Shown: piece by piece, positions 41,758 through 50,688 of the stretch
Position numbering within the stretch: the first letter of the stretch is position 1
Layout of the letters: each line of letters begins with the position of its first letter
Source of the DNA: Serratia surfactantfaciens
Lineage (GTDB): Bacteria; Pseudomonadota; Gammaproteobacteria; Enterobacterales; Enterobacteriaceae
Assembly: GCF_001642805.2 (NCBI RefSeq)
Contig: NZ_CP016948.1
Location: 1,488,001 to 1,552,000 of the forward strand
Direction of reading: 5' to 3'
DNA length: 64,000 nt
Position numbers and translations under genes: made by a program
Notes under the pieces: generated by a model
Told to the model about the DNA's origin: nothing
What the model saw: only the letters and a program-made list of their open reading frames with translations
Databases searched by the model: none

Positions 41758-42483
41758 ATGTCGAATCATAAAACCAACAATTCGCGGCGCGATTTCTTGT
41801 TGAAATCGATGACCTTAATTCCTGCGGCGGTAATTGGTGGCAGCGGCGTTGGCGCGCTGACGGCACCGACACCGGCGGTCGCTGCCTCGAACACTTCAAC
41901 GCAGAACGATTACCAACCGACCTTTTTCACCCCGGAAGAGTGGGCCTTCATCAAGGCCGCCGTCGCGCGCCTGATCCCGGCCGACGATCGCGGCCCCGGC
42001 GCGCTGGAAGCCGGCGTGCCGGAGTTTATCGATCGTCAGATGAACACTCCGTACGCCACCGGCTCCATCTGGTATATGCAGGGGCCGTTCAACCCCGATG
42101 TGCCGAAGGAGATGGGCTATCAGCTGCCGCTGGTGCCCAAGCAGATCTACAACCTCGGCATCGCTGACGCCGACGCCTACAGCAAAAAAACCGCCGGCAA
42201 GCCCTTCGCCGAACTGGATGGCGCGCAGCAAGACGCCATGCTGCAAAAGTTCGAATCCGGCGAGGCGGAATTCCAGCAGTTGCCGTCGAAACTGTTCTTC
42301 TCCTATCTGCTGCAAAACACCCGTGAAGGTTTCTTCAGCGATCCGATCCATGGCGGTAACAAAGACATGGTTGGCTGGAAGCTGATTAATTTTCCGGGCG
42401 CGCGCGCCGATTTTATGGACTGGGTTGAGCGAGGGGAACGTTATCCCTTCCCACCGGTATCGATTCGTGGGGAGAGGGGCTAA
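41758..42483 (+). CDS. Gluconate 2-dehydrogenase, gamma (subunit 3) with Tat signal
   Basis: Protein of 241 residues with a twin-arginine signal ([24 protein letters not shown]) and the gluconate_2-dh3 domain ([45 protein letters not shown]). In the family it carries the folded FAD subunit across the membrane by the Tat pathway, since that subunit has no signal of its own. The flavoprotein gene starts 2 bp after it. Confidence 0.9.
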   Translation: MSNHKTNNSRRDFLLKSMTLIPAAVIGGSGVGALTAPTPAVAASNTSTQNDYQPTFFTPEEWAFIKAAVARLIPADDRGPGALEAGVPEFIDRQMNTPYATGSIWYMQGPFNPDVPKEMGYQLPLVPKQIYNLGIADADAYSKKTAGKPFAELDGAQQDAMLQKFESGEAEFQQLPSKLFFSYLLQNTREGFFSDPIHGGNKDMVGWKLINFPGARADFMDWVERGERYPFPPVSIRGERG

Positions 42484-42485
42484 TC

Positions 42486-44267
42486 ATGGCAACGGTAATG
42501 AAAAAAGTAGACGCGGTGATCGTCGGCTTCGGCTGGGTGGGCGCGATCATGGCCAAAGAGCTGACCGAGGCCGGCCTCAACGTGGTGGCGCTGGAGCGCG
42601 GCCCGATGCGCGACACCTATCCGGACGGTTCCTATCCGCAGGTGATCGACGAGCTGACCTATAACATCCGGCGCAAGCTGTTCCAGGATCTGTCGAAAAG
42701 CACCGTCACCATTCGCCACAACAGCAGCCAGACCGCGGTGCCTTATCGCCAGCTGGCGGCGTTCCTGCCGGGTACCGGCGTCGGCGGCGCCGGCCTGCAC
42801 TGGTCGGGCGTGCATTTTCGCGTCGATCCGATCGAACTGCGCATGCGCAGCCACTATGAAGAGCGCTACGGCAAAAACTTCATTCCGAAGGACATGACCA
42901 TCCAGGACTTCGGCGTGACCTACGACGAGCTGGAACCGTTCTTCGACAAGGCGGAGAAAGTGTTCGGCACCTCCGGCACCGCCTGGACCATCAAGGGGCA
43001 GAAAGTGGCGCAGAAGGGCGGCAACCGCTTTGCGGCGGATCGCTCCAGCGACTTCCCGCTGCCGGCGCAGAAGAATACCTACTCCGCCCAGCTGTTCGAG
43101 AAAGCCGCGCTGGAAGTGGGCTACCACCCTTATAACCTGCCGTCCGCCAACACCTCCGACTCTTACACCAACCCGTACGGCGCGCAGATGGGGCCGTGCA
43201 ACTTCTGCGGTTTCTGCAGCGGCTATGCCTGCTACATGTATTCCAAAGCCTCGCCGAACGTCAACATCTTGCCGGCGCTGCGGATGGAAAAACGCTTCGA
43301 GCTGCGCACCAACGCCAACGTGCTGAAGGTCAACCTGACCGACGACAAGTCCCGCGCCACCGGCGTGAACTACGTCGATGCGCAGGGCCGCGAGCTTGAA
43401 CAGCCGGCCGATCTGGTGATCCTGGGCGCGTTCCAGTTCCACAACGTGCACCTGATGCTGCTGTCCGGCATCGGCAAGCCTTACGATCCGGTGACCGGCG
43501 AAGGCGTGGTCGGGCGCAACTTCGCCTACCAGAACATGACCACCATCAAGGCGTTCTTCGATAAAGACGTGTTCACCAACCCGTTCATCGGCGCCGGCGG
43601 CAACGGCGTGGGCGTGGACGACTTCAACGCCGACAACTTCGATCACGCCAAAGAAGGCTTCGTCGGCGGTTCGCCGTTCTGGGTCAACCAGGCGGGCACC
43701 AAGCCGATCTCCGGCCTGCCGACCCCGCCGGGCACCCCGGCCTGGGGCAGCAAGTGGAAAGCGGCGGTGGCGGATGCCTACACCCACCACGTCTCGATGG
43801 ACGCCCACGGCGCGCACCAGTCGTACCGCAACAACTATCTGGATCTCGATCCCAACTACAAGAACGTGTTCGGCCAGCCGCTGCTGCGCATGACGTTCGA
43901 CTGGCAGGAGAACGACATCAAGATGGCGCAGTTCATGTACGACAAGATGGCGCCGATCGCCAAGGCGATGAACCCGAAACTGATCGCCGGCAGCCCGAAA
44001 AACGCCAACAGCCATTTCGATACCACCAGTTACCAGACCACCCACATGAACGGCGGCGCGGTGATGGGGGAAGATCCGAAGACCAGCGCGGTAAACCGTT
44101 ATCTGCAGAGCTGGGACGTGCACAACGTGTTCTCGATCGGCGCATCGGCCTTCCCGCAGGGGCTGGGCTACAACCCGACCGGCACCGTGGCGGCGTTGGC
44201 TTACTGGTCTGCCCGCGCCATTCGCGAGCAGTATCTGAAAAACCCAGGCCCATTGGTGCAGGCATAA
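42486..44267 (+). CDS. Gluconate 2-dehydrogenase, FAD-containing alpha subunit (GMC oxidoreductase)
   Basis: Flavoprotein of 593 residues with the FAD-binding VIVGFGWVGAIMAKELTEAGLNVVALERGP, the GTGVGGAGLHWSG motif, and C-terminal GMC motifs (HMNGGAVMGEDPKTSAVNRYLQSWDVHNVFSIGASAFPQGLGYNPTGTV). A CNFCGFCSGYACYMYSK cysteine cluster, common in this family and able to hold an iron-sulfur centre, is present. It oxidises D-gluconate to 2-ketogluconate on the periplasmic side. A related 2-ketogluconate- or sorbitol-type dehydrogenase cannot be excluded. Confidence 0.9.
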   Translation: MATVMKKVDAVIVGFGWVGAIMAKELTEAGLNVVALERGPMRDTYPDGSYPQVIDELTYNIRRKLFQDLSKSTVTIRHNSSQTAVPYRQLAAFLPGTGVGGAGLHWSGVHFRVDPIELRMRSHYEERYGKNFIPKDMTIQDFGVTYDELEPFFDKAEKVFGTSGTAWTIKGQKVAQKGGNRFAADRSSDFPLPAQKNTYSAQLFEKAALEVGYHPYNLPSANTSDSYTNPYGAQMGPCNFCGFCSGYACYMYSKASPNVNILPALRMEKRFELRTNANVLKVNLTDDKSRATGVNYVDAQGRELEQPADLVILGAFQFHNVHLMLLSGIGKPYDPVTGEGVVGRNFAYQNMTTIKAFFDKDVFTNPFIGAGGNGVGVDDFNADNFDHAKEGFVGGSPFWVNQAGTKPISGLPTPPGTPAWGSKWKAAVADAYTHHVSMDAHGAHQSYRNNYLDLDPNYKNVFGQPLLRMTFDWQENDIKMAQFMYDKMAPIAKAMNPKLIAGSPKNANSHFDTTSYQTTHMNGGAVMGEDPKTSAVNRYLQSWDVHNVFSIGASAFPQGLGYNPTGTVAALAYWSARAIREQYLKNPGPLVQA

Positions 44268-44279
44268 GGACGGCGAACG

Positions 44280-45617
44280 ATGAAAGCATTTGTACCGGCA
44301 CTGGTTCTCAGTGCAGTGAGTTTTTCCGTTTGGGCGCAGGACGCCACCGTCGGCAGCGAGCTTATCAAGCGCGGTGAATACCTGGCGCGCGCCGGGGACT
44401 GCGTGGCCTGCCATACCGACGGCAAGAGCGGCAAGACCTTCGCCGGCGGTCTGGCGATGGAGACGCCGATCGGCACCATCTACTCCACCAACATTACGCC
44501 GGACAAGAAAACCGGCATCGGCGATTACAGCTTCGAGGATTTCGACAACGCGGTGCGTAAGGGCGTAGCCAAAAACGGCAGCACGCTCTACCCGGCGATG
44601 CCGTACCCGTCGTTCGCGCTGGTGAAAGAGGACGACATGCGCGCCATGTATGCCTATTTCATGCAAGGCGTGCAGCCGGTGGAGCAGGCCAACAAGGACT
44701 CCGACATCCCGTGGCCACTGTCGATGCGCTGGCCGCTGAGCATCTGGCGCGGTATGTTCGCGCCGTCGCCGGCGGACTTCGTCGCCGACGCCAAGGCCGA
44801 TCCGGTGATTGAGCGCGGCCGCTATCTGGTGGAAGGCCTGGGCCACTGCGGCGCCTGCCATACCCCGCGCAGCATCACCATGCAGGAAAAAGCGCTGAGC
44901 AACAGCGACAGCGACGACTACCTGTCCGGCAGCAACGCGCCGATCGACGGCTGGGTCGCTTCCAGCCTGCGCGGTGACCGTAAGGACGGCCTGGGCAGCT
45001 GGAGCGAAGCCGAACTGACCGAGTTCCTGAAAACCGGCCGCAACGACAAGGCGATCGTGTTTGGCGGCATGAGCGACGTGGTGGAACACAGCCTGCAATA
45101 CCTGAGCGACGACGATCTGACCGCCATCGCACGCTACCTGAAATCGCTGCCGCCGAAAGACGGCAAGCAGCAGGCGGCGCCGGTCGAAGACAGCGTGGCC
45201 AAGGATCTGTGGCGTGGCGACGACAGCAAGCCAGGCGCGGCGTTGTATGTCGATAACTGCGCGGCCTGCCACCGCACCGACGGCGTGGGCTACAAGCGTG
45301 CCTTCCCGTCGCTGAAGGGCAATCCGGTGGTGCAGACCGAGGACGCGACCTCGCTGATCCACATCGTGCTGACCGGCAACACCACGCCGGCGGTGCAGGG
45401 TGCGGTATCCAACATCACCATGCCGCCGTTCGGCTGGCGTCTGAACGATCAGCAGGTGGCGGACGTGGTGAACTTCATCCGTTCCAGCTGGGGCAACAGC
45501 GCCAAGCCGGTGAGCGCCTCCGACGTGGCCGACGTGCGTAAAGACCGCTCGATGATCCGCGACGAGAAGGAGATGGGCAGCGCCGAGGTGCCGGACCACC
45601 CGGACGCGAAGAAATAA
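44280..45617 (+). CDS. Gluconate 2-dehydrogenase, triheme cytochrome c subunit
   Basis: Protein of 445 residues with signal peptide (LVLSAVSFSVWAQ) and three heme c sites: C41-H45 (CVACH), C190-H194 (CGACH) and C327-H331 (CAACH). It passes electrons from the flavoprotein to ubiquinone at the membrane. It is the last gene of the three-gene operon and is followed by a terminator. Confidence 0.93.
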   Translation: MKAFVPALVLSAVSFSVWAQDATVGSELIKRGEYLARAGDCVACHTDGKSGKTFAGGLAMETPIGTIYSTNITPDKKTGIGDYSFEDFDNAVRKGVAKNGSTLYPAMPYPSFALVKEDDMRAMYAYFMQGVQPVEQANKDSDIPWPLSMRWPLSIWRGMFAPSPADFVADAKADPVIERGRYLVEGLGHCGACHTPRSITMQEKALSNSDSDDYLSGSNAPIDGWVASSLRGDRKDGLGSWSEAELTEFLKTGRNDKAIVFGGMSDVVEHSLQYLSDDDLTAIARYLKSLPPKDGKQQAAPVEDSVAKDLWRGDDSKPGAALYVDNCAACHRTDGVGYKRAFPSLKGNPVVQTEDATSLIHIVLTGNTTPAVQGAVSNITMPPFGWRLNDQQVADVVNFIRSSWGNSAKPVSASDVADVRKDRSMIRDEKEMGSAEVPDHPDAKK

Positions 45618-45623
45618 ACCGCT

Positions 45624-45655
45624 TAAGGGCTCCGCAAGGGGCCCTTAGTTTTTTC
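45624..45655 (+). terminator. Rho-independent terminator of the gluconate dehydrogenase operon
   Basis: TAAGGGCTCC, loop GCAA, GGGGCCCTTA followed by GTTTTTTC. The rest of the gap to 45874 holds the next gene's promoter; nothing else was recognised. Confidence 0.85.
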
Positions 45656-45874
45656 TGCCTGCGCCGGTTTTTTCAGCATTTCCTGTTCGCAAATCGTTCG
45701 CTTGGCCGATAAAACATAGACCCGCAGCGGATTTTTCATTATCCTTTGCCGTCCTTTCATCAGGCGTAAGTATGAAATATCGCTTTAATTCACTGATTAC
45801 TATTAAAAAATTCGCGGAGAAGGATATCCCGTTAGGCGCAATCGTTGGCGCCGCAGATTAAGGTAGACTGTCTC

Positions 45875-47158
45875 ATGAGTACGATTTCTCCCGATTCAGG
45901 CACGCTGACGGCCGCTCAGCCTGCCAAATGGAACAAAACCGACACCGTCTGGATGTTCGGTCTCTATGCCACCGCGGTGGGTGCCGGCACGCTGTTCTTG
46001 CCGATCAACGCCGGCTTGAACGGCCCGCTGGTGTTGCTGTTGATGGCGTTGTTCGCTTTCCCGCTGACCTATTTGCCGCACCGCGCGCTCAGTCGCTTCG
46101 TGCTTTCCGGCTCCAGCCGCGACGGCAACATTCACGATGTGGTGGTGGAACACTTCGGCGTGCTGGCCGGCAAAATCATCATGGTGCTGTATCTGATGGC
46201 GTTCTTCCCGATCGTGCTGGTGTACAGCATTTCGATCACCAACGCGCTGGACAGCTTCCTGATCCACCAGTTCCACGTGGCGCCGCTGCCGCGCATCTGG
46301 CTCAGCCTGGCGGTGGTGGTGGTGCTCAATCTGGTGTTGCTGCGCGGCAAAGACAGCATCGTGGCGGCGATGGGCATGCTGGTGTTTCCGCTGCTGGTGT
46401 TCCTGATGGGCATTTCGCTCTATCTGATGCCGAGCTGGAATACCGCCAACTTCGTTCACGGCCTGGCCGCCACCCGCTTTGACACGCCGGGGCTGTGGCA
46501 TTCGCTGTGGCTGGCGGTGCCAGTGATGGTGTTCTCCTTCAGCCATGCGCCGATCATCTCTTCCTTCGCCTCGACCCAGAAGAGCCTGTACGGCGACAAG
46601 GCGGAACGCCGCTGCGCACGCATCATGCGTTACAGCTATGTGCTGATCTGCGTCACCGTGCTGTTCTTCGTGTTCAGCTGCGTGCTGAGCCTGTCTCACG
46701 AAGACATGCTGCAGGCGAAGGAGCAGAACATCACCGTGCTGACTACGCTGGCCAACAAGTTCTCCAATCCGCTGATCGCCTATCTTGGCCCGGTGATGGC
46801 GATGTTGGCGATGGCCAAGTCCTATCTCGGCACTTCGCTGGGGGTGACGGAAGGGGCGACCAGCCTGATCGACGGCGTCACGCGCGCGGTCGGCAAGCCG
46901 CTCAGTTCGCGCCTGACGCACCGCATCTCCGCGGTATCGCTGTTCCTGCTCACCTGGGCGGCGACGGTGTGGAACCCCAGCGCGCTGCACATTATCGAAA
47001 CCATCAGCGGCCCGCTGATTGCGGCGATCCTGTTCATCCTGCCGATGTACGCCGTGCGTGCGGTGCCGGCGATGCGCCAATACCGCGCGGCGAGCAACGT
47101 CTTCGTGCTGGTGATGGGCCTGATCGCGCTGTCGGCGCTGATCTACGGCCTGGTGTGA
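45875..47158 (+). CDS. Amino-acid permease, HAAAP family (SdaC/YhjV-like)
   Basis: Eleven-segment transporter of 427 residues. Hallmarks are KTDTVWMFGLYATAVGAGTLFLPINAG at the start, SISITNALDSFL, VMVFSFSHAPIISSFASTQKSLYG, and AMAKSYLGTSLGVTEGATSLIDG. SdaC and TdcC carry serine or threonine with protons; this sequence is nearer the SdaC/YhjV branch and its substrate is not fixed by sequence. ATG 45875 is preferred over an upstream in-frame ATG because the conserved start begins here. Confidence 0.8.
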   Translation: MSTISPDSGTLTAAQPAKWNKTDTVWMFGLYATAVGAGTLFLPINAGLNGPLVLLLMALFAFPLTYLPHRALSRFVLSGSSRDGNIHDVVVEHFGVLAGKIIMVLYLMAFFPIVLVYSISITNALDSFLIHQFHVAPLPRIWLSLAVVVVLNLVLLRGKDSIVAAMGMLVFPLLVFLMGISLYLMPSWNTANFVHGLAATRFDTPGLWHSLWLAVPVMVFSFSHAPIISSFASTQKSLYGDKAERRCARIMRYSYVLICVTVLFFVFSCVLSLSHEDMLQAKEQNITVLTTLANKFSNPLIAYLGPVMAMLAMAKSYLGTSLGVTEGATSLIDGVTRAVGKPLSSRLTHRISAVSLFLLTWAATVWNPSALHIIETISGPLIAAILFILPMYAVRAVPAMRQYRAASNVFVLVMGLIALSALIYGLV

Positions 47159-47247
47159 TCCCTGGGCGCGCCACTTCCGGCGCGCCTCTTAACGACCCTC
47201 TACACATCCCTTTGCAATTAATCGCCGATTTGCCGGGCGTTATCTTT

Positions 47248-47271
47248 GATAATGCAAGCCATTCTCATTAG
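47248..47271 (+). promoter_or_regulatory. Fur-box-like site before the orphan binding protein
   Basis: GATAATG at the left and CATTCTCATTA at the right resemble overlapping Fur hexamers (GATAAT / ATTATC-type) with a degenerate middle, 35 bp before the start. Moderate match only. Confidence 0.5.
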
Positions 47272-47306
47272 TATTTCCCGATTGCGTTCTTGACTAAGGA
47301 GTTTTC

Positions 47307-48440
47307 GTGCACCGTCGAATCACCTTGCCGGCGCTGGTTTGCGCCGCCTTGCTCGCCTCTCCGGCGATGGCCACCACTTATCCGCTGACGCTGACCGACA
47401 CTTCCGGCCAGACGATCACCCTCCCGCAAGAGCCGAAACGCATCGTAGTGCAGGACGGGCGCGACATTCTCACGTTGGCGCTGCTCGATCGCGCCAACCC
47501 GTTCGGCCGGCTGGTGGCCTGGAATAACCTGCTGAAGAAAAGCGATGCGGCGACCTGGGATATCTTGCAGAGCAAATGGCCGGCGGCGAAAAACATCATC
47601 GATATGGGATTCAGCGATAAGGGCGAAGTGAACCTGGAGAGCGTGATCGCCAAGCGGCCCGATCTGATGATCGCCCAGCTGCGCTCCAAGCCTTCGCTGA
47701 GCCAGACCGGCGTGCTGGATCGGCTGAAGGCGCTGAACGTGCCGGTGCTGTTCATCGACACCATGCTCAAGCCGGTGGAAAACACGCCGAAAAGCGTGAC
47801 GCTGCTGGGGGAAACCCTCAACCGCGAAAGCGAGGCCCGGCAATATACCGATTATTATCAGCAGCATTATCAGGCGATTCTGGCCAAGACGCAGGCGGTG
47901 GAACCCAAACCACAGGTGTTCTTCGAAGCCAAGGCCGGCCTGAACGGGCTGGAATCCTGCTGCTTCACCCATGCGCACGTCGGCTGGGGGGCGCTGGTTG
48001 AGGCGGTCGGCGCGCGCAACATCGGCTCCGCGCTGTTGCCGGGCGCGACCGGCGATGTCGCGCTGGAAAAAGTGATTGCCATGAAGCCGGACGCCTACAT
48101 CGTTTCCGGCTCGCAGTGGGCCAGCAAGACCAACGCCGCGGTGCCGTTCGGCTACGGCGTGACGCAGCAGCAGGTGGATGAGGCTTTCAACCGCATGAAA
48201 CAGCGCCCGGGCTTCTCTCAGGTGTCGGCGGTGAAGGCGGGGCGGTTCTACGGCATCTACCATAACTTCTACAACCACCCGTACAATATTGTCGGGCTGG
48301 AGTATCTGGCGAAGTTTATCTATCCGGCGCAGTTCCCGGATCTGGACCCGGCCAAGACCTACAGCGAGATCCTCAGTCGTTTTACCGAAGTGCCGGAAGG
48401 CAAGGGCATTTTGGGCGCGCAGGCGCCGGCGGGGAAATAA
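47307..48440 (+). CDS. Orphan periplasmic binding protein, FecB/BtuF-type (iron-complex)
   Basis: Protein of 377 residues with signal peptide (LPALVCAALLASPAMA) and a helical-backbone binding-protein pattern: TLPQEPKRIVVQDGRDILTLALL, VNLESVIAKRPDLMIAQL, VALEKVIAMKPDAYIVSGSQW, AVKAGRFYGIYHNFYNHPYN. A CC pair (LESCCFTHAHVGWG) is notable. No permease or ATPase gene accompanies it, so it must share a transporter encoded elsewhere. GTG 47307 has AAGGAG five bases upstream. An iron-siderophore or haem ligand is inferred from the Fur-like site. Confidence 0.75.
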   Translation: MHRRITLPALVCAALLASPAMATTYPLTLTDTSGQTITLPQEPKRIVVQDGRDILTLALLDRANPFGRLVAWNNLLKKSDAATWDILQSKWPAAKNIIDMGFSDKGEVNLESVIAKRPDLMIAQLRSKPSLSQTGVLDRLKALNVPVLFIDTMLKPVENTPKSVTLLGETLNRESEARQYTDYYQQHYQAILAKTQAVEPKPQVFFEAKAGLNGLESCCFTHAHVGWGALVEAVGARNIGSALLPGATGDVALEKVIAMKPDAYIVSGSQWASKTNAAVPFGYGVTQQQVDEAFNRMKQRPGFSQVSAVKAGRFYGIYHNFYNHPYNIVGLEYLAKFIYPAQFPDLDPAKTYSEILSRFTEVPEGKGILGAQAPAGK

Positions 48441-48444
48441 CGGC

Positions 48445-48466
48445 AACGGGCGCGATCGCGCCCGTT
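48445..48466. terminator. Bidirectional terminator between the binding protein and marC
   Basis: Palindrome with arms ACGGGCGCGAT / ATCGCGCCCGT, followed on the plus strand by TTTTTG. Confidence 0.8.
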
Positions 48467-48474
48467 TTTGATCC

Positions 48475-49164
48475 TTAGGCGGCGGCCGGCGTATAGGTGG
48501 AGATGATCTCCAACACGCCGTTGATGATGAACTGCACGCCCATACACACCAGCAGGAAGCCCATCAGGCGCGAGATCGCCTCGATGCCGCTTTTCCCCAC
48601 CAACCGCATGATGGCGCCGGAGCTGAGCAGACAGGCCCACAGGATCACCGCGACCGTCAGGAAGATGGCGACCGGCGCCACGGCCAGCACCCAGGGTTCA
48701 AAACCCAGCGTGTTATCTTTGACGCTCGACGCCGAGCTGATGATCATCGCGATGGTGCCCGGCCCGGCGGTGCTCGGCATGGCCAACGGCACGAAGGCGA
48801 TGTTGGCCGAGGTCTTATGGCGCAGCTCGTGCGACTTGCTCTCCACCTCCGGCGCCTCATCGGCGCTTTGTTGCGGGAACAACATGCGGAAACCGATGAA
48901 GGCGACGATCAGGCCGCCGGCGATGCGCAGGCCGGGGATCGAAATACCGAAGGTGTTCATCACCACCTGGCCGGCGTAAAACGCCACCGTCATGATGCAG
49001 AACACATAAACCGAGGCCATCAGCGACTGCTGATTGCGCTCCTCACGCGTCATATTGCCGGATAACCCGAGCAGCAACGCCACCGTGGTCAGTGGGTTGG
49101 CCAGCGGCAACAGCAGCACCAAACCCAGTCCGATGGCCTGGAATAACTGCAAAATACCCGTCAT
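48475..49164 (-). CDS. marC: MarC family inner-membrane protein
   Basis: Protein of 229 residues with six hydrophobic segments, closely matching E. coli MarC (221): [120 protein letters not shown]. The function is undefined; despite the name it does not confer multiple antibiotic resistance. Start ATG 49164 fits the conserved N terminus; 28 upstream codons are not conserved. Confidence 0.92.
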   Translation of the reverse strand: MTGILQLFQAIGLGLVLLLPLANPLTTVALLLGLSGNMTREERNQQSLMASVYVFCIMTVAFYAGQVVMNTFGISIPGLRIAGGLIVAFIGFRMLFPQQSADEAPEVESKSHELRHKTSANIAFVPLAMPSTAGPGTIAMIISSASSVKDNTLGFEPWVLAVAPVAIFLTVAVILWACLLSSGAIMRLVGKSGIEAISRLMGFLLVCMGVQFIINGVLEIISTYTPAAA

Positions 49165-49270
49165 AAAATAACTCCCTGTGCAACGTTCAAGCCGCCAGGC
49201 GGCGGCCCATGAGCTCCACAGCCTAGCCTGCCGTACGGCCGGCGGCAATGGGGATAGCTCGTAACGTTAA

Positions 49271-49468
49271 TTAACCGTCGGCGGGCGCTTCATCTTCACC
49301 GCTGCACTCGGCGGTGAGTTCTGGTTCATCCTCACACCCCAGCGGCGCTTCGTTGACCGCGATCGCCCGCGGCACCGAACGCGCGCCAAAATGCACCAGC
49401 CCATACAAGGTCGCCAATACCGCGCACACTACGCCGAGGACTGCGAGTAACCGGTTCATCTTCTGCAT
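49271..49468 (-). CDS. Small single-pass membrane or exported protein of unknown function
   Basis: 65 residues: one hydrophobic segment (MNRLLAVLGVVCAVLATLYGLVHFG) followed by an acidic tail rich in Glu/Asp with two cysteines (GCEDEPELTAECSGEDEAPADG). M1 at 49468 or M4 at 49459 may start it; GAGAC lies before the first. The open frame continues upstream with low-complexity Ser/Lys composition, taken as non-coding. No family recognised. Confidence 0.55.
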   Translation of the reverse strand: MQKMNRLLAVLGVVCAVLATLYGLVHFGARSVPRAIAVNEAPLGCEDEPELTAECSGEDEAPADG

Positions 49469-49715
49469 AAGTCTCGATTGGAACAGACTGGTTTCAGAAT
49501 AGCGGCTGGCGGCGAAGATCGCCACGCGAAGCCGGTATGCCGCCAAACGCCGGCGACAAAGCGAGCGGTGCCTGGAAAATGCGCACATTTTTTGTGTTTT
49601 ATGGCCTTTTTCGCCGCAGTTGGCCGGTAAAGGCCGACGTTTCGCATCAATTGCTACACCCTGCAGGCTCAGCTGCCTACCATAGGCGCGCTTTAAAACA
49701 AGAATGAGACTGACT

Positions 49716-50339
49716 ATGCAAGACGAACTGAAACTTTTACTGGGGAAAATTGGCGCCTTCGCGCTTTCCGGCGCTTTTTTGGCGGCCTTGGTCGGCCTGG
49801 TGTTTATCGACGTGCACTGGCTGCATAATTTCGTGCATGAAACCTCGCTGACCGAAGTGGCGCAGGAGCTGTTGCTGCTCGCCATCGCCGGCGGTTTTTT
49901 CGCCGCGGGCAGACGGCAGGCTGAACGCCGCTCCGCCTGGATGCTGGTCGGCGGCTTCTTTCTCTGCATGCTGATCCGCGAGATGGATTTCGCCTTCGAC
50001 GCGCTGTGGCACGGCGCCTGGGTGTGGTTTGCGCTGGCGGTCGCCTTGGCCTGTCTGTGGCATGCCGCAAGGCACGTCGCGGCGACGGTGCGTGGGCTGG
50101 CCTATTTCGCGACGCATCCCGGCTACGGCATGATGTGTGCCGGTCTGCTGTGCATTCTGGTGTTTTCACGCCTGTTCGGCATGGGTGCGCTGTGGCAAAC
50201 GCTGATGCTGGACGGTTACAACCGGGTGGTGAAAAACATGGTGGAAGAAGGCTGCGAACTGTTGGGTTACGGCCTGTGCCTGTTGGCCACCTTCAGCTAC
50301 CTGAAAAGCGTTTTTGTGTCGAATAAAGCGAAAATGTGA
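49716..50339 (+). CDS. Multi-pass membrane protein of unknown function
   Basis: 207 residues with about five or six hydrophobic segments (LLGKIGAFALSGAFLAALVGLVFID; EVAQELLLLAIAGGFFAAG; AWVWFALAVALACLWHAARHV; GYGMMCAGLLCILVFSRLFGMG; LLGYGLCLLATFSYLKSVFV) and conserved-looking charged residues between them (IREMDFAFD, MVEEGCELLG). ATG 49716 is preferred to an ATG four codons upstream. It is the last host gene before the prophage. No family recognised with certainty. Confidence 0.65.
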   Translation: MQDELKLLLGKIGAFALSGAFLAALVGLVFIDVHWLHNFVHETSLTEVAQELLLLAIAGGFFAAGRRQAERRSAWMLVGGFFLCMLIREMDFAFDALWHGAWVWFALAVALACLWHAARHVAATVRGLAYFATHPGYGMMCAGLLCILVFSRLFGMGALWQTLMLDGYNRVVKNMVEEGCELLGYGLCLLATFSYLKSVFVSNKAKM

Positions 50340-50688
50340 GGGCGGCGGCACTTTATTTATCCGGAACAATTTTAGTGATACTATTCGCTTAGCCGAATGC
50401 GGCTGAGAAGGTATGCGTTCCATTCTGTATACCCAGTGAGGTTTCAATCTGGCAATTGTGGGCGAGATCTGAAACCTGGCTGACCAAACCCAAAACCCAA
50501 TTTTCGTACTGCATGTGATCTGTCGTGTAAGCAATGCTCGGCAGTTCACGTGATTCCATTCTGTTTCAAATCCTCCCATCAACTCACTGTGGCGCTTGAA
50601 AAAGCCCTTGGCTAGTGATTCAATCTGTTTCATGTGATTTCAATCCAAGCCACTAAAATTGTGTACATACCTGTGTACATAATTGGAG
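50340..50688. other. Host/prophage junction region upstream of the integrase gene
   Basis: 350 bp without a supportable gene. The left attachment site should lie here, since the integrase gene starts immediately to the right and the last host gene ends at 50339. No tRNA 3' end is visible. Near the integrase start TGTGTACA occurs twice (around 50661 and 50674) with a nearby inverted TGTACACA, a possible operator or arm site. Confidence 0.5.

Noticed and set aside
50166..50633. 155-codon minus-strand frame at the host/prophage border
   Set aside because: Half is antisense to the host membrane gene; composition and lack of a ribosome site argue against coding.
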